Shown: positions 33,322-42,552 of the stretch, piece after piece
How positions within the stretch are numbered: the stretch's first letter is position 1
Layout: every line of letters begins with the position of its first letter
Source of the DNA: Reddybacter sp041277045
GTDB lineage: Bacteria > Pseudomonadota > Gammaproteobacteria > Pseudomonadales > Porticoccaceae
Assembly: GCA_041277045.1 (NCBI GenBank)
Contig: JBGFSY010000002.1
Location: forward strand, 1 to 64,000
Reading direction: 5' to 3'
Length of the DNA: 64,000 nt
Notes under the pieces: model-generated
What the model was told of the DNA's origin: nothing
Databases searched by the model: none
What the model saw: the letters and a program-made list of their open reading frames with translations, nothing else
Position numbers and translations under genes: made by a program

Positions 33322-34065
33322 CTAGATCAATGAGCGCTGGCCACCGTCGATAACCAGGGTTTCACCGGTCACGAAGCCCGCTTTTGAGGTTGATAAAAAG
33401 GCAATCAACTGGGCGATTTCCTCGGCCTCACCAAAGCGCTTCATGGGAATGCGCGATACCACCAGTTTTTCGACGTCGGTGCCACCAAAACTGTCGCCGA
33501 CCATATCGGTTTTAACAAAGCCCGGTGCTACGCAGATAACGCGAATTTGATCTCTCGCCCACTCCCGCGCCAGGGCACGGGTTAGGCCTTCAATACCGGC
33601 CTTGGAGCTGCAATAGGGTGAGTTATTGGCGACGCCAGTCGAGCCGTAGGTAGAGCCGACATTAATAATCACGCCGCCACCGCGGGCTTTCATCACCGGT
33701 TGCACGGCGCGGGCCAGCACCCAGGGGGCCACCAGGTTGACGTTGAGCACTTCACGAAAGCGGTCGGGGGAAATGTTCTTCGCTGCTGCGCCCTCGGTAA
33801 TACCGGCATTGTTCACCAGTACATCGATGCCACCGTGTAGGGCGCAAACCTTGTCGACCAGCTTTTGCAGGTCGTCATCATTACTGACATCGCCGGTGTG
33901 CACACTGGCTTTGCCGCCAGCGGCTTCAATCATTGTTACAGTTTCATCGAGCTTGGCTTTGTCACGGGCAAAACAGGCGACGCTAAAGTCGTACTCGGCC
34001 AGGGCGATGGCAATGGCGCGGCCGATACCTCGGCTGGCTCCGGTGACTAGTGCGACTTTATTCAT
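33322..34065 (-). CDS. Short-chain dehydrogenase, FabG-like
   Basis: A 247-residue SDR with the cofactor motif TGASRGIGRA (about 8-17), NNAGI, the catalytic Ser/Tyr/Lys (GSTYGS..., YCSSKAGIEG) and PGFVKTDM. GQRSLI closes the protein after a GGQ element. The FabG/PhaB type usually reduces 3-oxoacyl thioesters with NAD(P)H. It sits in the acyl-CoA cluster, with the CoA-transferase 35 bp upstream, so a 3-hydroxyacyl-CoA dehydrogenase role fits. Confidence 0.9.
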   Translation of the reverse strand: MNKVALVTGASRGIGRAIAIALAEYDFSVACFARDKAKLDETVTMIEAAGGKASVHTGDVSNDDDLQKLVDKVCALHGGIDVLVNNAGITEGAAAKNISPDRFREVLNVNLVAPWVLARAVQPVMKARGGGVIINVGSTYGSTGVANNSPYCSSKAGIEGLTRALAREWARDQIRVICVAPGFVKTDMVGDSFGGTDVEKLVVSRIPMKRFGEAEEIAQLIAFLSTSKAGFVTGETLVIDGGQRSLI

Positions 34066-34100
34066 GGTGGTTTTTCCTTTAGTTACGTTAGCTTATCAAT

Positions 34101-35325
34101 TCAATTGTTGAGGTCGGGCAGAGGTTCATTAACCAGTATGCCTTGTGTTGTCAGAGTATTAATCTTTGCGCTATCCATGCCCAGCAAGTTGCTGAGTACT
34201 TCGTTGTTATGCTCGCCGAGGTAGGGTGTCTCGAGTTCAAGGTCATTATCAAAGGCGGAAAAGCGCAATGGCATACCGGGTATTTCAAAACTGCCGGCCC
34301 CCCGGTCGCTTACAGTTCGCACCGTGCCGCGCTCTTGCTTATGGGCATGTTCCATCACTTCTTTAATACTGAGAATTGGCGCTACCGGGATATGCTTTTC
34401 ACCGAGTAACTTAATCGTTGCTGCGTCACTTTCCTGAGTCTGCAGCCATTGTTCAATAATGGGTGTCAGCTGATCCTGGTTTTGTGCGCGGATGGCATCG
34501 TCAATAAAGCGTGGGTCGTCGATCAACTCGGGCATACCCATGACTTCACAGAAGTCGGGCCAGCGCCGCAAAAATGCAATCAGAATGATGTAGCCGTCCT
34601 TGCTTTTAAACACACCCAGGGGCCGACGGCACCGTGATGGCGACCGGGCTTGGGTGTATAGGCGCCTTCGCTGGCACTGATGGTGCCGACATTCATTTCG
34701 TGGCAATGGAAGTAGCAGTCGAGCAGGGAGATGTCGAGGCGTTGCCCGTGCCGCCGGTAGCGCGGTGGTAGAGGGCACCGTTAATGGCCGCCAGTGCATG
34801 GGCGCCGGTCATGGTGTCGCCCAGAGCGGCGAGGGGGATATAGGGGTCGCTCTCTTCGTCGCCGATCATGCCGGTAATACCGGCGTAGGCCTGGCCGATA
34901 AAGTCGTAGCCGGGTAGGGTTGCCAGGGGGCCGGCCTGGCCGAAGGTCGATATCGAGCACATGATGCACTCGGGATTAATTTGCTGTACTTTTTCCCAAC
35001 TCAGGCCCAGCCGGGCAATGGCACCGGGGGCAAAATTCTCGAGGACAATGTCGGCCTGCTTAACTAGGCCATAGACAATCTCGCGGCCCGCGTCTGTTTT
35101 CATATTGACACAGACGCTTTTCTTACCCCTGTTTTGCTGGATAAAATAAACACTGCGATCATTAATTTTAAAGCCAACCTGACGTATTTGTACACCAAGG
35201 GGTGCCAGTTCAAGCTTGATAATTTCAGCACCCATCTCCGCCATCATGCGGCTGGCACTGGGGCCGGCAACATGTTGGGAAAAATCGAGAACGCGAATGC
35301 CATCGAGAATATGTTTTTTCTGCAT
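34101..35325 (-). pseudogene. CaiB/BaiF CoA-transferase with two frameshifts
   Basis: Read across three frames this encodes about 408 residues of a family III CoA-transferase, the family's normal length. The N-terminal part has LDFSQHVAGPSASRMMAEMGAEIIKLE, the aspartate segment and PGYDFIGQAYAGITGMIG. After a missing base in the CCC run at 34745-34747, the second frame gives GQRLDISLLDCYF and ASEGAYTPKPGRHHGA. After another missing base in the GGGG run at 34619-34622 it returns as PLGVFKSKDGYIILIAF and continues to the stop. Both lesions sit in homopolymers, so sequencing error is as likely as decay. Confidence 0.88.
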
Positions 35326-35573
35326 GTTTTAACCCGGCATTTTTATGTGTTTTTTAGGGTTTTCTTTGTGGGCTTTATCTTTGGGCTTAGTTTTTCTAGA
35401 GCAGTCCTTTAGAATGATTTGATCATAAAGTCTTCAGTGCTGCGGTGCCAGTTTCATTTGTGGCATCTAAAGGCGTAGTGATGGCTAAAAATTTAGACGC
35501 TATTTCTTTCCAGTGATGGCATTACTTTTTTCAATGACGTAACTATTCGATAACTAAAAAGGTGAATTTTAAA

Positions 35574-36515
35574 ATGGGGAATTTATTACAGGGGCAAGTT
35601 GCCATCGTCACAGGTGCGGGCCGAGGCATGGGTCGTACCCACGCATTGGCATTGGCGGCAGAAGGTGCAAAAGTCGTCGTTAATGATCTCGGTGGTTCAG
35701 TGCTCGGCGCCGGTGATGACGCCAGTCCGGCGGATGATGTGGTCAATGAAATCATTGCTGCCGGTGGCGAAGCCGTCGCCAACTACGGCAATGTCACCAG
35801 CGTCGCCGATGGCGAAGGCATGGTACAGCAAGCACTGGATGCCTTCGGTCGACTCGATATCGTGGTCAATAATGCCGGTAATATCCGCAACCAGCTGTTT
35901 GTCAAAATGAGTGAAGAAGAGTGGGACAGTGTTATCGCCGTCCACCTTAAAGGCTTGTTTGCGGTAACCAAGCGAGCGGCGGAAATCTTTCGCAAGCAGG
36001 GCAGCGGGCGCATTGTTAACACGGCTTCAGAAGCGGGCCTGGGTGGTTACGCTGCTTCTAATTACGCTGCGGCAAAAGAGGGTATTGTCGGTTTTTCCCG
36101 CACTCTGGCCCTGGAACTTGGCCCCTATAATATCACCACCAATGCCATTCGCCCCCGGGCGGGTACGCGCATGGCCGGTGCTGTCGATATGAAAAAAGCC
36201 CTGGAAATGGCCCGTGCGGGCAAATTGCCGCTGCCCGAGTTTATGTATGAAATCGAAGACATGAGCGAAGACTCCGAGACTTTTGCCCCAGAGCAGGTTT
36301 CACAATTGGTGGTCTTCCTTTGCACCGACGCGGCATCCCATATCAATGGCCGCGACTTTATTGTAGGTGGTGGTGAAATCACGCTGGTATCCCTGCCTGT
36401 AAAAGAGCGCAGCATCTTTAGCGACGCGCGTTGGACTCAGGAGCAATTGCAGGAGTTGATGCCGAGGACGCTGGCGAAGGGGTTGAAAAACCCGGCAGCA
36501 CCGCGCCCGTCATAG
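35574..36515 (+). CDS. Short-chain dehydrogenase, MFE-2/hydroxyacyl-CoA dehydrogenase-like
   Basis: A 313-residue SDR. Residues 1-40 carry TGAGRGMGRTHALALAAEGAKVVVNDLGG, the unusual TGAGxGxGR...VVVNDLGG start typical of the (3R)-hydroxyacyl-CoA dehydrogenase part of multifunctional enzyme 2. VVNNAGN, TASEAGLGGY and the active-site YAAAK are present. It is longer than a typical SDR, with a C-terminal tail that lacks a fused hydratase. ATG 35574 is chosen after AAGGTG; a GTG at 35562 is the alternative. It is divergent from the CoA-transferase, 248 bp away. Confidence 0.9.
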   Translation: MGNLLQGQVAIVTGAGRGMGRTHALALAAEGAKVVVNDLGGSVLGAGDDASPADDVVNEIIAAGGEAVANYGNVTSVADGEGMVQQALDAFGRLDIVVNNAGNIRNQLFVKMSEEEWDSVIAVHLKGLFAVTKRAAEIFRKQGSGRIVNTASEAGLGGYAASNYAAAKEGIVGFSRTLALELGPYNITTNAIRPRAGTRMAGAVDMKKALEMARAGKLPLPEFMYEIEDMSEDSETFAPEQVSQLVVFLCTDAASHINGRDFIVGGGEITLVSLPVKERSIFSDARWTQEQLQELMPRTLAKGLKNPAAPRPS

Positions 36516-36868
36516 TGGGGTTGAGGGTGTAAGCACTGTTTGACTTGGCGCTACATGTCGGCTTTTTTTACACCCTCTAATGTTCTAAATATTTGCAGTA
36601 AAGTGTAAATATCCTTTATTAACAATGGCTTGAGTTTGATTTGTTAATGCCTGTGTTCCCCTGTTATTGCCAGTTGTCCCTATGTGTATAGCTTTATGCG
36701 CTGGTTCGCTAAAAATATGAAGGGTGACTGTTAAATCTGACAGGTTTTTTTACACTTTAAAGAGTGCCTCAGGGCTGTTTTTTCTAATTCATTGATATGG
36801 ATAGAGAAAATAAAATGGTACAGAATATACCTTTGTTTAGATATGCGGTTCAAATATGAGGGTTTAGC
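36516..36868. other. Intergenic region with two inverted repeats
   Basis: No ORF is convincing. Perfect 10-bp arms (GAGGGTGTAA at 36523-36532, TTACACCCTC at 36568-36577) form a 35-base-loop hairpin with seven Ts before the second arm, possibly the SDR terminator. Perfect 8-bp arms (ATTAACAA at 36618-36625, TTGTTAAT at 36641-36648) may be an operator. The region ends with GAGGG upstream of the next start. I see no sigma-54 site. Confidence 0.5.
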
Positions 36869-37935
36869 ATGCGTATCAACAAACACACCGTAGGAATCTT
36901 TGCTGGTGCTTTTCTGATGCCAGTCTTGGCTCAAGCGACTGTTTTGCCGGGTGCGGGCTATGTTACTTACGGCGATGCCAACTCCTACTCATTGCCCATT
37001 CTGCAGGAGTTTGTTGCTGTGGAGAGTCCGGGTCCGGGTAACCCTTATTATGTGAAGTCAACCCCTGGGGCAATAAAGGATCTCGTGGTGGTGGCGACGG
37101 GGGCTAATGGTGGTCCGGTGACGACGAATGCCAACGGTATGGATAAGGCCTACGATACGCCCAATGGCGCGATGGGGGCGAGTTTTTATACCACGACAGA
37201 TGCTGGTAATGACCCTGGTATAATAACTACGATACTAGTTGGGATGCTTCTCTGGCCTCCATGAGCACCTTTCTAAGTGGCAACGATATGCTTGTCTACT
37301 TTAACAATAATCAGGAAAAGAGTGACAACACTGCAGCTGAATAACTGGCGGCATGGGCGCAATTGTGGGTGACTGATGCTGCTGGCAATCTTGTAGATCA
37401 AGTCTTTGAGTTTACCAATAATGCTAGCACTTACGTCCTTTTTCCCTCAGGGGGTGGTGTTGCCAATGGTGATGTGACTATTTATCCCTCAGGTGTGGGT
37501 ACCGATGGGGTGTTTTTTGACCACACTAGCAACGACCCCAGTGCGACGAGTAATTTGTCAACGGACTATGTCTTGTCTGGTGGTGCTGTGCTCGGCATAG
37601 ATCATAACCTCGGTGCCAATGAGGCGACCTATGCCTTGGTTCTCCCTGAGCTAAATGCCTTGTTCGTTTCTTTATTCGCGGATGGTGGTATTGACCTCAG
37701 TATGTACACCTTCCATATGGATTTTCGTCTCGGTTGTGATAGCGCTTTTAGCTCCGAGCCCGATGCAGAGATTTGCGATGGTGAAATTTGGGGCTACGGT
37801 AAGAACTTGAACAATGGCTATGAGCAGATCTTTATTGGCACACAAGAGGCCCTAGGTCGAGTGCCTGAGCCTGCTACTCTCTTATTGCTGGGTCTCGGTT
37901 TGGCAGGCCTTCGCTATCGCCAACGGGGTAAATAA
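36869..37935 (+). pseudogene. PEP-CTERM exported protein, disrupted by a frameshift and a stop codon
   Basis: The start (INKHTVGIFAGAFLMPVLAQA) is a signal peptide, followed by a low-complexity beta-rich domain. Frame 1 runs to DAGNDPG, then the sense continues one frame over (YNNYDTSWDASLASM) from about 37219, so one base seems missing in GGT-TAT. A TAA at 37342-37344 interrupts that frame where AE-Q-LAAWAQ would fit. The rest is open to the end, with VPEPATLLLLGLGLAGL and RYRQRGK: the PEP motif, membrane helix and basic tail that exosortases recognise. About 355 residues if intact. Confidence 0.85.
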
Positions 37936-37998
37936 TAAAGGTAGCTCGCCGCGGGCCAAGTTACAGGTTGATTAGCTCTGTGGATTGAAGCCAAGCGT

Positions 37999-38031
37999 AA
38001 AACCCCACAAGATAATACCTTATGGGGTTTT
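37999..38031. terminator. Bidirectional terminator
   Basis: AAAACCCCACAAG (37999-38011) pairs with CTTATGGGGTTTT (38019-38031) except at one position, with a 7-base loop. The A- and T-runs at the two ends supply a U-tract in both directions. It sits between the convergent PEP-CTERM gene and the acyl-CoA ligase gene. Confidence 0.75.
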
Positions 38032-38167
38032 CCTTAGAAAACTGAGCATGTAGGCGGGTGTGTGGTTTGTCGGTGGCTAGCATCACCGCAACTCCAAGGG
38101 AGTTGGTCAGCCAGACCAAGGGGCCACCCTTTTCATTTCCTGTGTATGAATGGCAATTTTATCAATG

Positions 38168-39691
38168 CTAATCCAGTAAATTTCGCAATTCAGTTTTTAG
38201 AATTTTCCCATAATTATTTTTCGGCAGTTGTTCGACAAAGTGGTATTGCTTGGGGCGCTTAAAGCGCGCCATATTGTCGATGCAGAAGGCATCGAGTTGT
38301 GCTTTGTCGAGGGCTGCGGTTTCGCGTTGTACCACAAAGGCCACGACTTCTTCCCCCCACTCGGGGTCGGCTCTACCGATGACGGAGACTTCAATAATAT
38401 CCGGGTGCTCGAGGAGTATCTCCTCGACTTCGCGGGGATAAATATTGGTGCCACCGCTAATAATTAAATCCTTCGAGCGGTCTTTCAATGTTAAATAACC
38501 CTGAGCGTTGAGCATGCCCATATCGCCGGTATAGAGCCAGCCGTCGACAATGGTTTTTGCTGTCGCTTCCGGGTTTTGCCAATAGCCGTGCATCACGGTA
38601 TCACCGCTGACCAATATTTCACCGACCTCGCCGTCGGGCAGTGCCGCGCCTTTTTCGTCAGCAATGCGAATTTCAACGGGTACCTGAGCACAACCAACGG
38701 AGGCGAGGAGTTCGTCCAGAGGCAGGTCATCTCTCCCGCGGTGATCGGCGCGGTTGAGGCAGCTGATGGTCATCGGCGTTTCACCCTGGCCGTAGATCTG
38801 TGCAAATTTATTGCCAAAGCGTTCCATCGCCACTTTTATATCGGCGACATACATCGGCCCGCCGCCGTAGATCATCACTTTTAAGTTGTTGGTGTTTTCA
38901 TCTTTTGTAGCAGGGGTTTCGACCATGCGCTTAATCATTGTCGGTGCGGCAAACATCGATACCTGGGGGTAGTGGCTAATGAGCTGGAGAATTTCTTCCG
39001 GCTCAAAGCTGCCACTTTTGGAGACAACTTGATGGGCGCCAGCGGCAATATTGGGGAAGGCATAGAGGCCGGAGCCGTGGGACATGGGAGCGGCGTGTAA
39101 CAGGGTGGCACCGGGCTCAATGGTGTCGACACTGGCGAAGTAGCTTTGTGTCATCGCCATTAAATTGCGCTGGCTGAGCATCGCGCCCTTGGGCTGGCCG
39201 GTAGTGCCGCTGGTGTAAAACAACCAGGCGATGGCGTCGGGCTCGCATTGCTGCAGGGCTAAGGGTGGCGAATTATAGACCTGCTGAAAAGCCGCCGAGT
39301 TAACGCTGATAAATGATTTGAGGGTGCCTACGGTGTTGCTTAGCTCACCGATAGTCTCGTTGAAATCATCGGTAATAAAAGCGTGAGATGCTGTGCTGTT
39401 TTCCAGAATGTAGGTGAATTCTCGGCGGTGGAGTTTGGCGTTGACCGGTACAGCGGTTAGCCCAGCGTGCAAAACCCCGAACAAAACCTCGATGTACTGA
39501 GGGGAATTTTTCATCACCAATGCAATGCGCTCACCGGGCTGGCAGTGCAGCTCGTTTTTTAAATAACCGGCAATGGCGGCGACCCGTTGGGCCAGTGTGG
39601 CGTAATCACAGTGGGGTTCAAGTCCGCTGGATAGAGCCTTGTGCTGGGGGAAACGGCGGGCTGTTTTTTCAAGCAGTGAGGCAATATTCAT
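38168..39691 (-). CDS. Acyl-CoA synthetase (AMP-dependent, ANL superfamily)
   Basis: A 507-residue ligase of the long/medium-chain acyl-CoA synthetase or benzoate-CoA-like group. Core motifs: FYTSGTTGQPKGAMLS (about 158-173), YGQGETPMTI, WLYTGDMGMLNAQG and the C-terminal hinge LKDRSKDLIISGGTNIYPREVEE with a late catalytic lysine in NNYGKILKTELR. It activates a carboxylate to the CoA thioester. With the nearby hydratase, dehydrogenases and CoA-transferase it suggests catabolism of an unidentified carboxylic acid. No membrane helix. Confidence 0.9.
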   Translation of the reverse strand: MNIASLLEKTARRFPQHKALSSGLEPHCDYATLAQRVAAIAGYLKNELHCQPGERIALVMKNSPQYIEVLFGVLHAGLTAVPVNAKLHRREFTYILENSTASHAFITDDFNETIGELSNTVGTLKSFISVNSAAFQQVYNSPPLALQQCEPDAIAWLFYTSGTTGQPKGAMLSQRNLMAMTQSYFASVDTIEPGATLLHAAPMSHGSGLYAFPNIAAGAHQVVSKSGSFEPEEILQLISHYPQVSMFAAPTMIKRMVETPATKDENTNNLKVMIYGGGPMYVADIKVAMERFGNKFAQIYGQGETPMTISCLNRADHRGRDDLPLDELLASVGCAQVPVEIRIADEKGAALPDGEVGEILVSGDTVMHGYWQNPEATAKTIVDGWLYTGDMGMLNAQGYLTLKDRSKDLIISGGTNIYPREVEEILLEHPDIIEVSVIGRADPEWGEEVVAFVVQRETAALDKAQLDAFCIDNMARFKRPKQYHFVEQLPKNNYGKILKTELRNLLD

Positions 39692-39764
39692 GGGTTAAAC
39701 TCTCAGGGTAGTGGGCTATGGATAATCTGAATTCGTCAATAACAGGCCGCTTGTCAGGCAGGTG

Positions 39765-40187
39765 CTATTTTTCTACGCGAGTATCCGTAAATGAATAGCC
39801 CTGGATAAGTTCTGAGGTTTTTTCGTCAGTGGTTATTTCAGTAAATTTAATTTTAGTATCACCGATTAACTCGTATAAATATTTGTCGGCTTTATCGTGG
39901 GCGCCATTTTGTTTTTCGTAAAAATATTCGCCCTCTAGCCACCAGGTGCCCTCGTTAATTTCTGTGCTGCTGAGTACGCTGTATTGATAGACCTCATAGA
40001 CGAGTTTGAAGGTGCCATCTGCGGCCCTTGTTTGTATCCAGCTGTCTTTTCGGTTTTTATTTTTATGCTCATACTCGCCTGACCATTCGCCAATAAATTT
40101 ATCCAGATTAACTGATGGGCTTTCAGCGTAAGAATTCGTGCCAAGGCAGCTGAGTAATAGGGTTAAAAATAGGATTTTGATTTTCAT
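39765..40187 (-). CDS. Exported hypothetical protein
   Basis: A 140-residue protein with a clear Sec signal peptide (MKIKILFLTLLLSCLGTNSYA, cleavage expected near residue 21). The mature part has WSGEYEHKNKNRKDSW, TWWLEGEYFYE and SYSFTDTR-like strands, like lipocalin-type or calycin-fold small domains. No function is recognised. The ATG at 40187 is chosen from the signal peptide; the frame is open further upstream and runs into the yciK gene in another frame, which I ignore. Confidence 0.7.
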   Translation of the reverse strand: MKIKILFLTLLLSCLGTNSYAESPSVNLDKFIGEWSGEYEHKNKNRKDSWIQTRAADGTFKLVYEVYQYSVLSSTEINEGTWWLEGEYFYEKQNGAHDKADKYLYELIGDTKIKFTEITTDEKTSELIQGYSFTDTRVEK

Positions 40188-40236
40188 AAGAGGCTCCAGT
40201 GTGTGAATAGCCAGTTGGCTTATTGGTAATGCTGCT

Positions 40237-40992
40237 TTATTGAGCGTCAAAAGACAGCCCGTTAATACCTTTACTGTCTGGCCCAAGCAGGTAGAGATAG
40301 GCGGGCATAATTTCTTCGGGGCTGAGCAGGGTGCCGGGGTCTTCTGCCGGGTAGGCAACGGCGCGCATGGGGGTGCGAGTCGCGCCGGGATTGAGGCAGT
40401 TGACGCGAATATTGCTGACCTCTTCAAGCTCTCCGGCGAGTACCTGGGCGAGCCCTTCGGTGGCGAACTTTGACACCGCGTAAGCACCCCAAAAAGGACG
40501 ACCCTTGCGCCCGACCCCTGATGAGGTGAAGACGATGGCGGCGTCATCGGCGGTTTTCATAATCGGCAGTAGGGCTTTGGTGAGCAGAAACTGGGCATTG
40601 AGATTGACCTGCATCACCTGTTGCCAAATTTGCGCCTGATAGTTGGCGATGGTGGTGCGCTGGCCAAGCTGCCCTGCATTGTGCAGGAGGCCGTGTAATT
40701 CGCCAAATTCCTGCTCGATATTACTGGCCAGGGTTTGGTAATCCTGCTCAGTAGCGCCTTCCAGGCAGAGGGGATAAATAGCCGGGGTCGGTGAGCCGGC
40801 ACTTTCTATTTCATCGTAAACCGCTTCGAGTTTTTCGATCGTGCGCCCGAGCAAAATTACCGTTGCGCCGTGGGCTGCGAAACTGATTGCCGCCCCGCGG
40901 CCAATGCCACTGCCCGCACCGGTAACGAGAATGACTCTGTCCTGCAGGCACTTTTGCGGTGGATTATAGGTTTTAGGTTGTTGAATACTCAT
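40237..40992 (-). CDS. yciK: Short-chain dehydrogenase, YciK family
   Basis: A 251-residue SDR with TGAGSGIGRGAAI (about 24-36), LHNAGQLGQRT, catalytic Ser-Tyr-Lys in SSGVGRKGRPFWGAYAVSKFA and NPGATRTPMRA. The GRKGRPFWGAYAVSKFA element, with WGAY, is characteristic of YciK. The physiological substrate is unknown. It follows mupP and ubiG in the same leftward run, the Pseudomonas order ubiG-mupP-yciK. Confidence 0.9.
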   Translation of the reverse strand: MSIQQPKTYNPPQKCLQDRVILVTGAGSGIGRGAAISFAAHGATVILLGRTIEKLEAVYDEIESAGSPTPAIYPLCLEGATEQDYQTLASNIEQEFGELHGLLHNAGQLGQRTTIANYQAQIWQQVMQVNLNAQFLLTKALLPIMKTADDAAIVFTSSGVGRKGRPFWGAYAVSKFATEGLAQVLAGELEEVSNIRVNCLNPGATRTPMRAVAYPAEDPGTLLSPEEIMPAYLYLLGPDSKGINGLSFDAQ

Positions 40993-41052
40993 GGTCTTGG
41001 TCTTTCGTTAGGTTGGTTGGCTTGCTGCTTGGGTCAGTGTCGGTTCTGTTGA

Positions 41053-41721
41053 TTATCGGGCAATCACTAAGTCGAAGAGTTGTCTTGAATCATCGACCAG
41101 GTGGTCGGCCCCCCAATCTTGCGGCCGCTCATTCTCGTCAATATAGCCAAAGGCAGCGGCGATGGTCGCAGTGCCTGCGTTGCGGCCGGACTCAATGTCG
41201 CGCAGGTGGTCGCCAATAAATACCGTGTTGCGGGGCGCGACGCCGAGTTGCTCGCAGGCCAGTAGTACGGGCTCGGCATGGGGCTTGTTGTGTGTAACGT
41301 CGTCGGGGCAAACCACGGATTGTGGCGCCGGTTGCAGGGCGATGCCTTCAAGTATCGCACGGGTAAAGCGCCGTGGTTTATTGGTGACGATGCCCCAGGG
41401 AATGTCGCGCTGGCCGAGGGCTTCGAGCAGCTTTTCCAGACCGGGAAAGAGGCAGGTTTTCTGTGCCAGATGTGCAAAATAAATATCGAGAAACTCTTCG
41501 CGCAGTGTCTCGAAGTTGGCGTCACCTTCATTGCAATGAAAGGTATGGCTAAGTAGCCCGGCGGAGCCGTGGGTGATGATGGCGCGAATATCGTTTTCCG
41601 TTAATGTTGGCCGCTGGTGTCGCTTTAAGGTCAGGTTTATTGAAGTGGTAAAGTCGGGCGCGGTGTCGAGCAGAGTGCCGTCGAGGTCAAACAATACGGC
41701 CTGATAGTTTGCGGGTGACAT
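41053..41721 (-). CDS. mupP: HAD phosphatase, MupP/Gph-like
   Basis: A 222-residue HAD-IA hydrolase with the nucleophile motif LFDLDGTLLDTAPDF (first Asp in DLDGT), TNKPRRFT, lysine in THNKPHAEP and the metal-binding FIGDHLRDIESG. Both N-acetylmuramate-6-phosphate phosphatase (MupP, peptidoglycan recycling) and phosphoglycolate phosphatase share this sequence type. I prefer MupP because it lies directly between ubiG and yciK, its place in Pseudomonas. Confidence 0.8.
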   Translation of the reverse strand: MSPANYQAVLFDLDGTLLDTAPDFTTSINLTLKRHQRPTLTENDIRAIITHGSAGLLSHTFHCNEGDANFETLREEFLDIYFAHLAQKTCLFPGLEKLLEALGQRDIPWGIVTNKPRRFTRAILEGIALQPAPQSVVCPDDVTHNKPHAEPVLLACEQLGVAPRNTVFIGDHLRDIESGRNAGTATIAAAFGYIDENERPQDWGADHLVDDSRQLFDLVIAR

Positions 41722-41785
41722 GCACGACTTTCCTTTTATAGCTACGTTAGAAATTGACTGGCAGGGCGCTTAAGTTGACGTTTGT

Positions 41786-42511
41786 TTAAGCTGGTTTACT
41801 GGCGTGCAGTAGGTAATTGATGCTGACATCGCGCTCGTTGAGGCTGTATTTTTTGCTCAGCGGATTGTAAACCATGCCGGTCATTTCGGTGACGTCAAGA
41901 CCGGCCTCCCGCGCCCAGCGGGTGAGTTCAGAGGGGCGAATAAAACTGCCGTAGGTGTGAGTGCCGCGAGGCAGCATGTTGAGCACATATTCGGCACCGA
42001 CAATGGCAAATAAAAATGATTTGGGGTTGCGGTTGATGGTGGAGAAATAAACATCGCCACCGGGTTTCACCAGTCGCATACAGGCTTTAATGATGGAAGA
42101 CGGATCGGGCACGTGTTCGAGCATTTCCATACAGGTGACCACGTCGTAGCTTTCCGGGGTTTGCTCGGCCAGTTCTTCGGCGGTAATTTTTTGGTAGTCA
42201 ACTTCGACACCCGATTCAAGACTGTGCAGGCGGGCGATTTGCAGTGGGGTTTCACCCATGTCGATGCCCTTTACCAGTGCGCCGCGCTGGGCCATGGCCT
42301 CGCAGAGTATGCCGCCACCGCAGCCGACATCGAGCAGGGATTTTTCCGCCACCGGTGACAGTTGGTCTATCCAGTTGGCGCGCAGGGGGTTGATGTCGTG
42401 CAGGGCCTTGAACTCACTGTTTCTGTCCCACCAGCGGCTGGCGAGAGCTTCAAATTTGGCAATTTCTGCCGCATCGACATTTTGTGTGTTGGCTGACTCG
42501 TTGCTGCTCAC
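41786..42511 (-). CDS. ubiG: Ubiquinone biosynthesis O-methyltransferase
   Basis: A 241-residue SAM methyltransferase that methylates both hydroxyl positions in ubiquinone synthesis. It has the N-terminal FEALASRWWDRNSEFKALHDINPLRANWI, motif I DVGCGGGILCEAMA (about 61-74), motif VVTCMEMLEHVPDPSSII and the UbiG-specific C-terminal YNPLSKKYSLNERDVSINYL. Complete and typical. It starts upstream of mupP in one run with the amidohydrolase. Confidence 0.96.
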   Translation of the reverse strand: MSSNESANTQNVDAAEIAKFEALASRWWDRNSEFKALHDINPLRANWIDQLSPVAEKSLLDVGCGGGILCEAMAQRGALVKGIDMGETPLQIARLHSLESGVEVDYQKITAEELAEQTPESYDVVTCMEMLEHVPDPSSIIKACMRLVKPGGDVYFSTINRNPKSFLFAIVGAEYVLNMLPRGTHTYGSFIRPSELTRWAREAGLDVTEMTGMVYNPLSKKYSLNERDVSINYLLHASKPA

Positions 42512-42552
42512 GTGTTTCTCTCCAGAAATTTCTTTGCGTACTACGCTGTGAA

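Noticed and set aside
39765..40547. 260-codon frame including the exported protein
   Set aside because: The first 120 codons lie within yciK in a different frame; the signal peptide starts at 40187.
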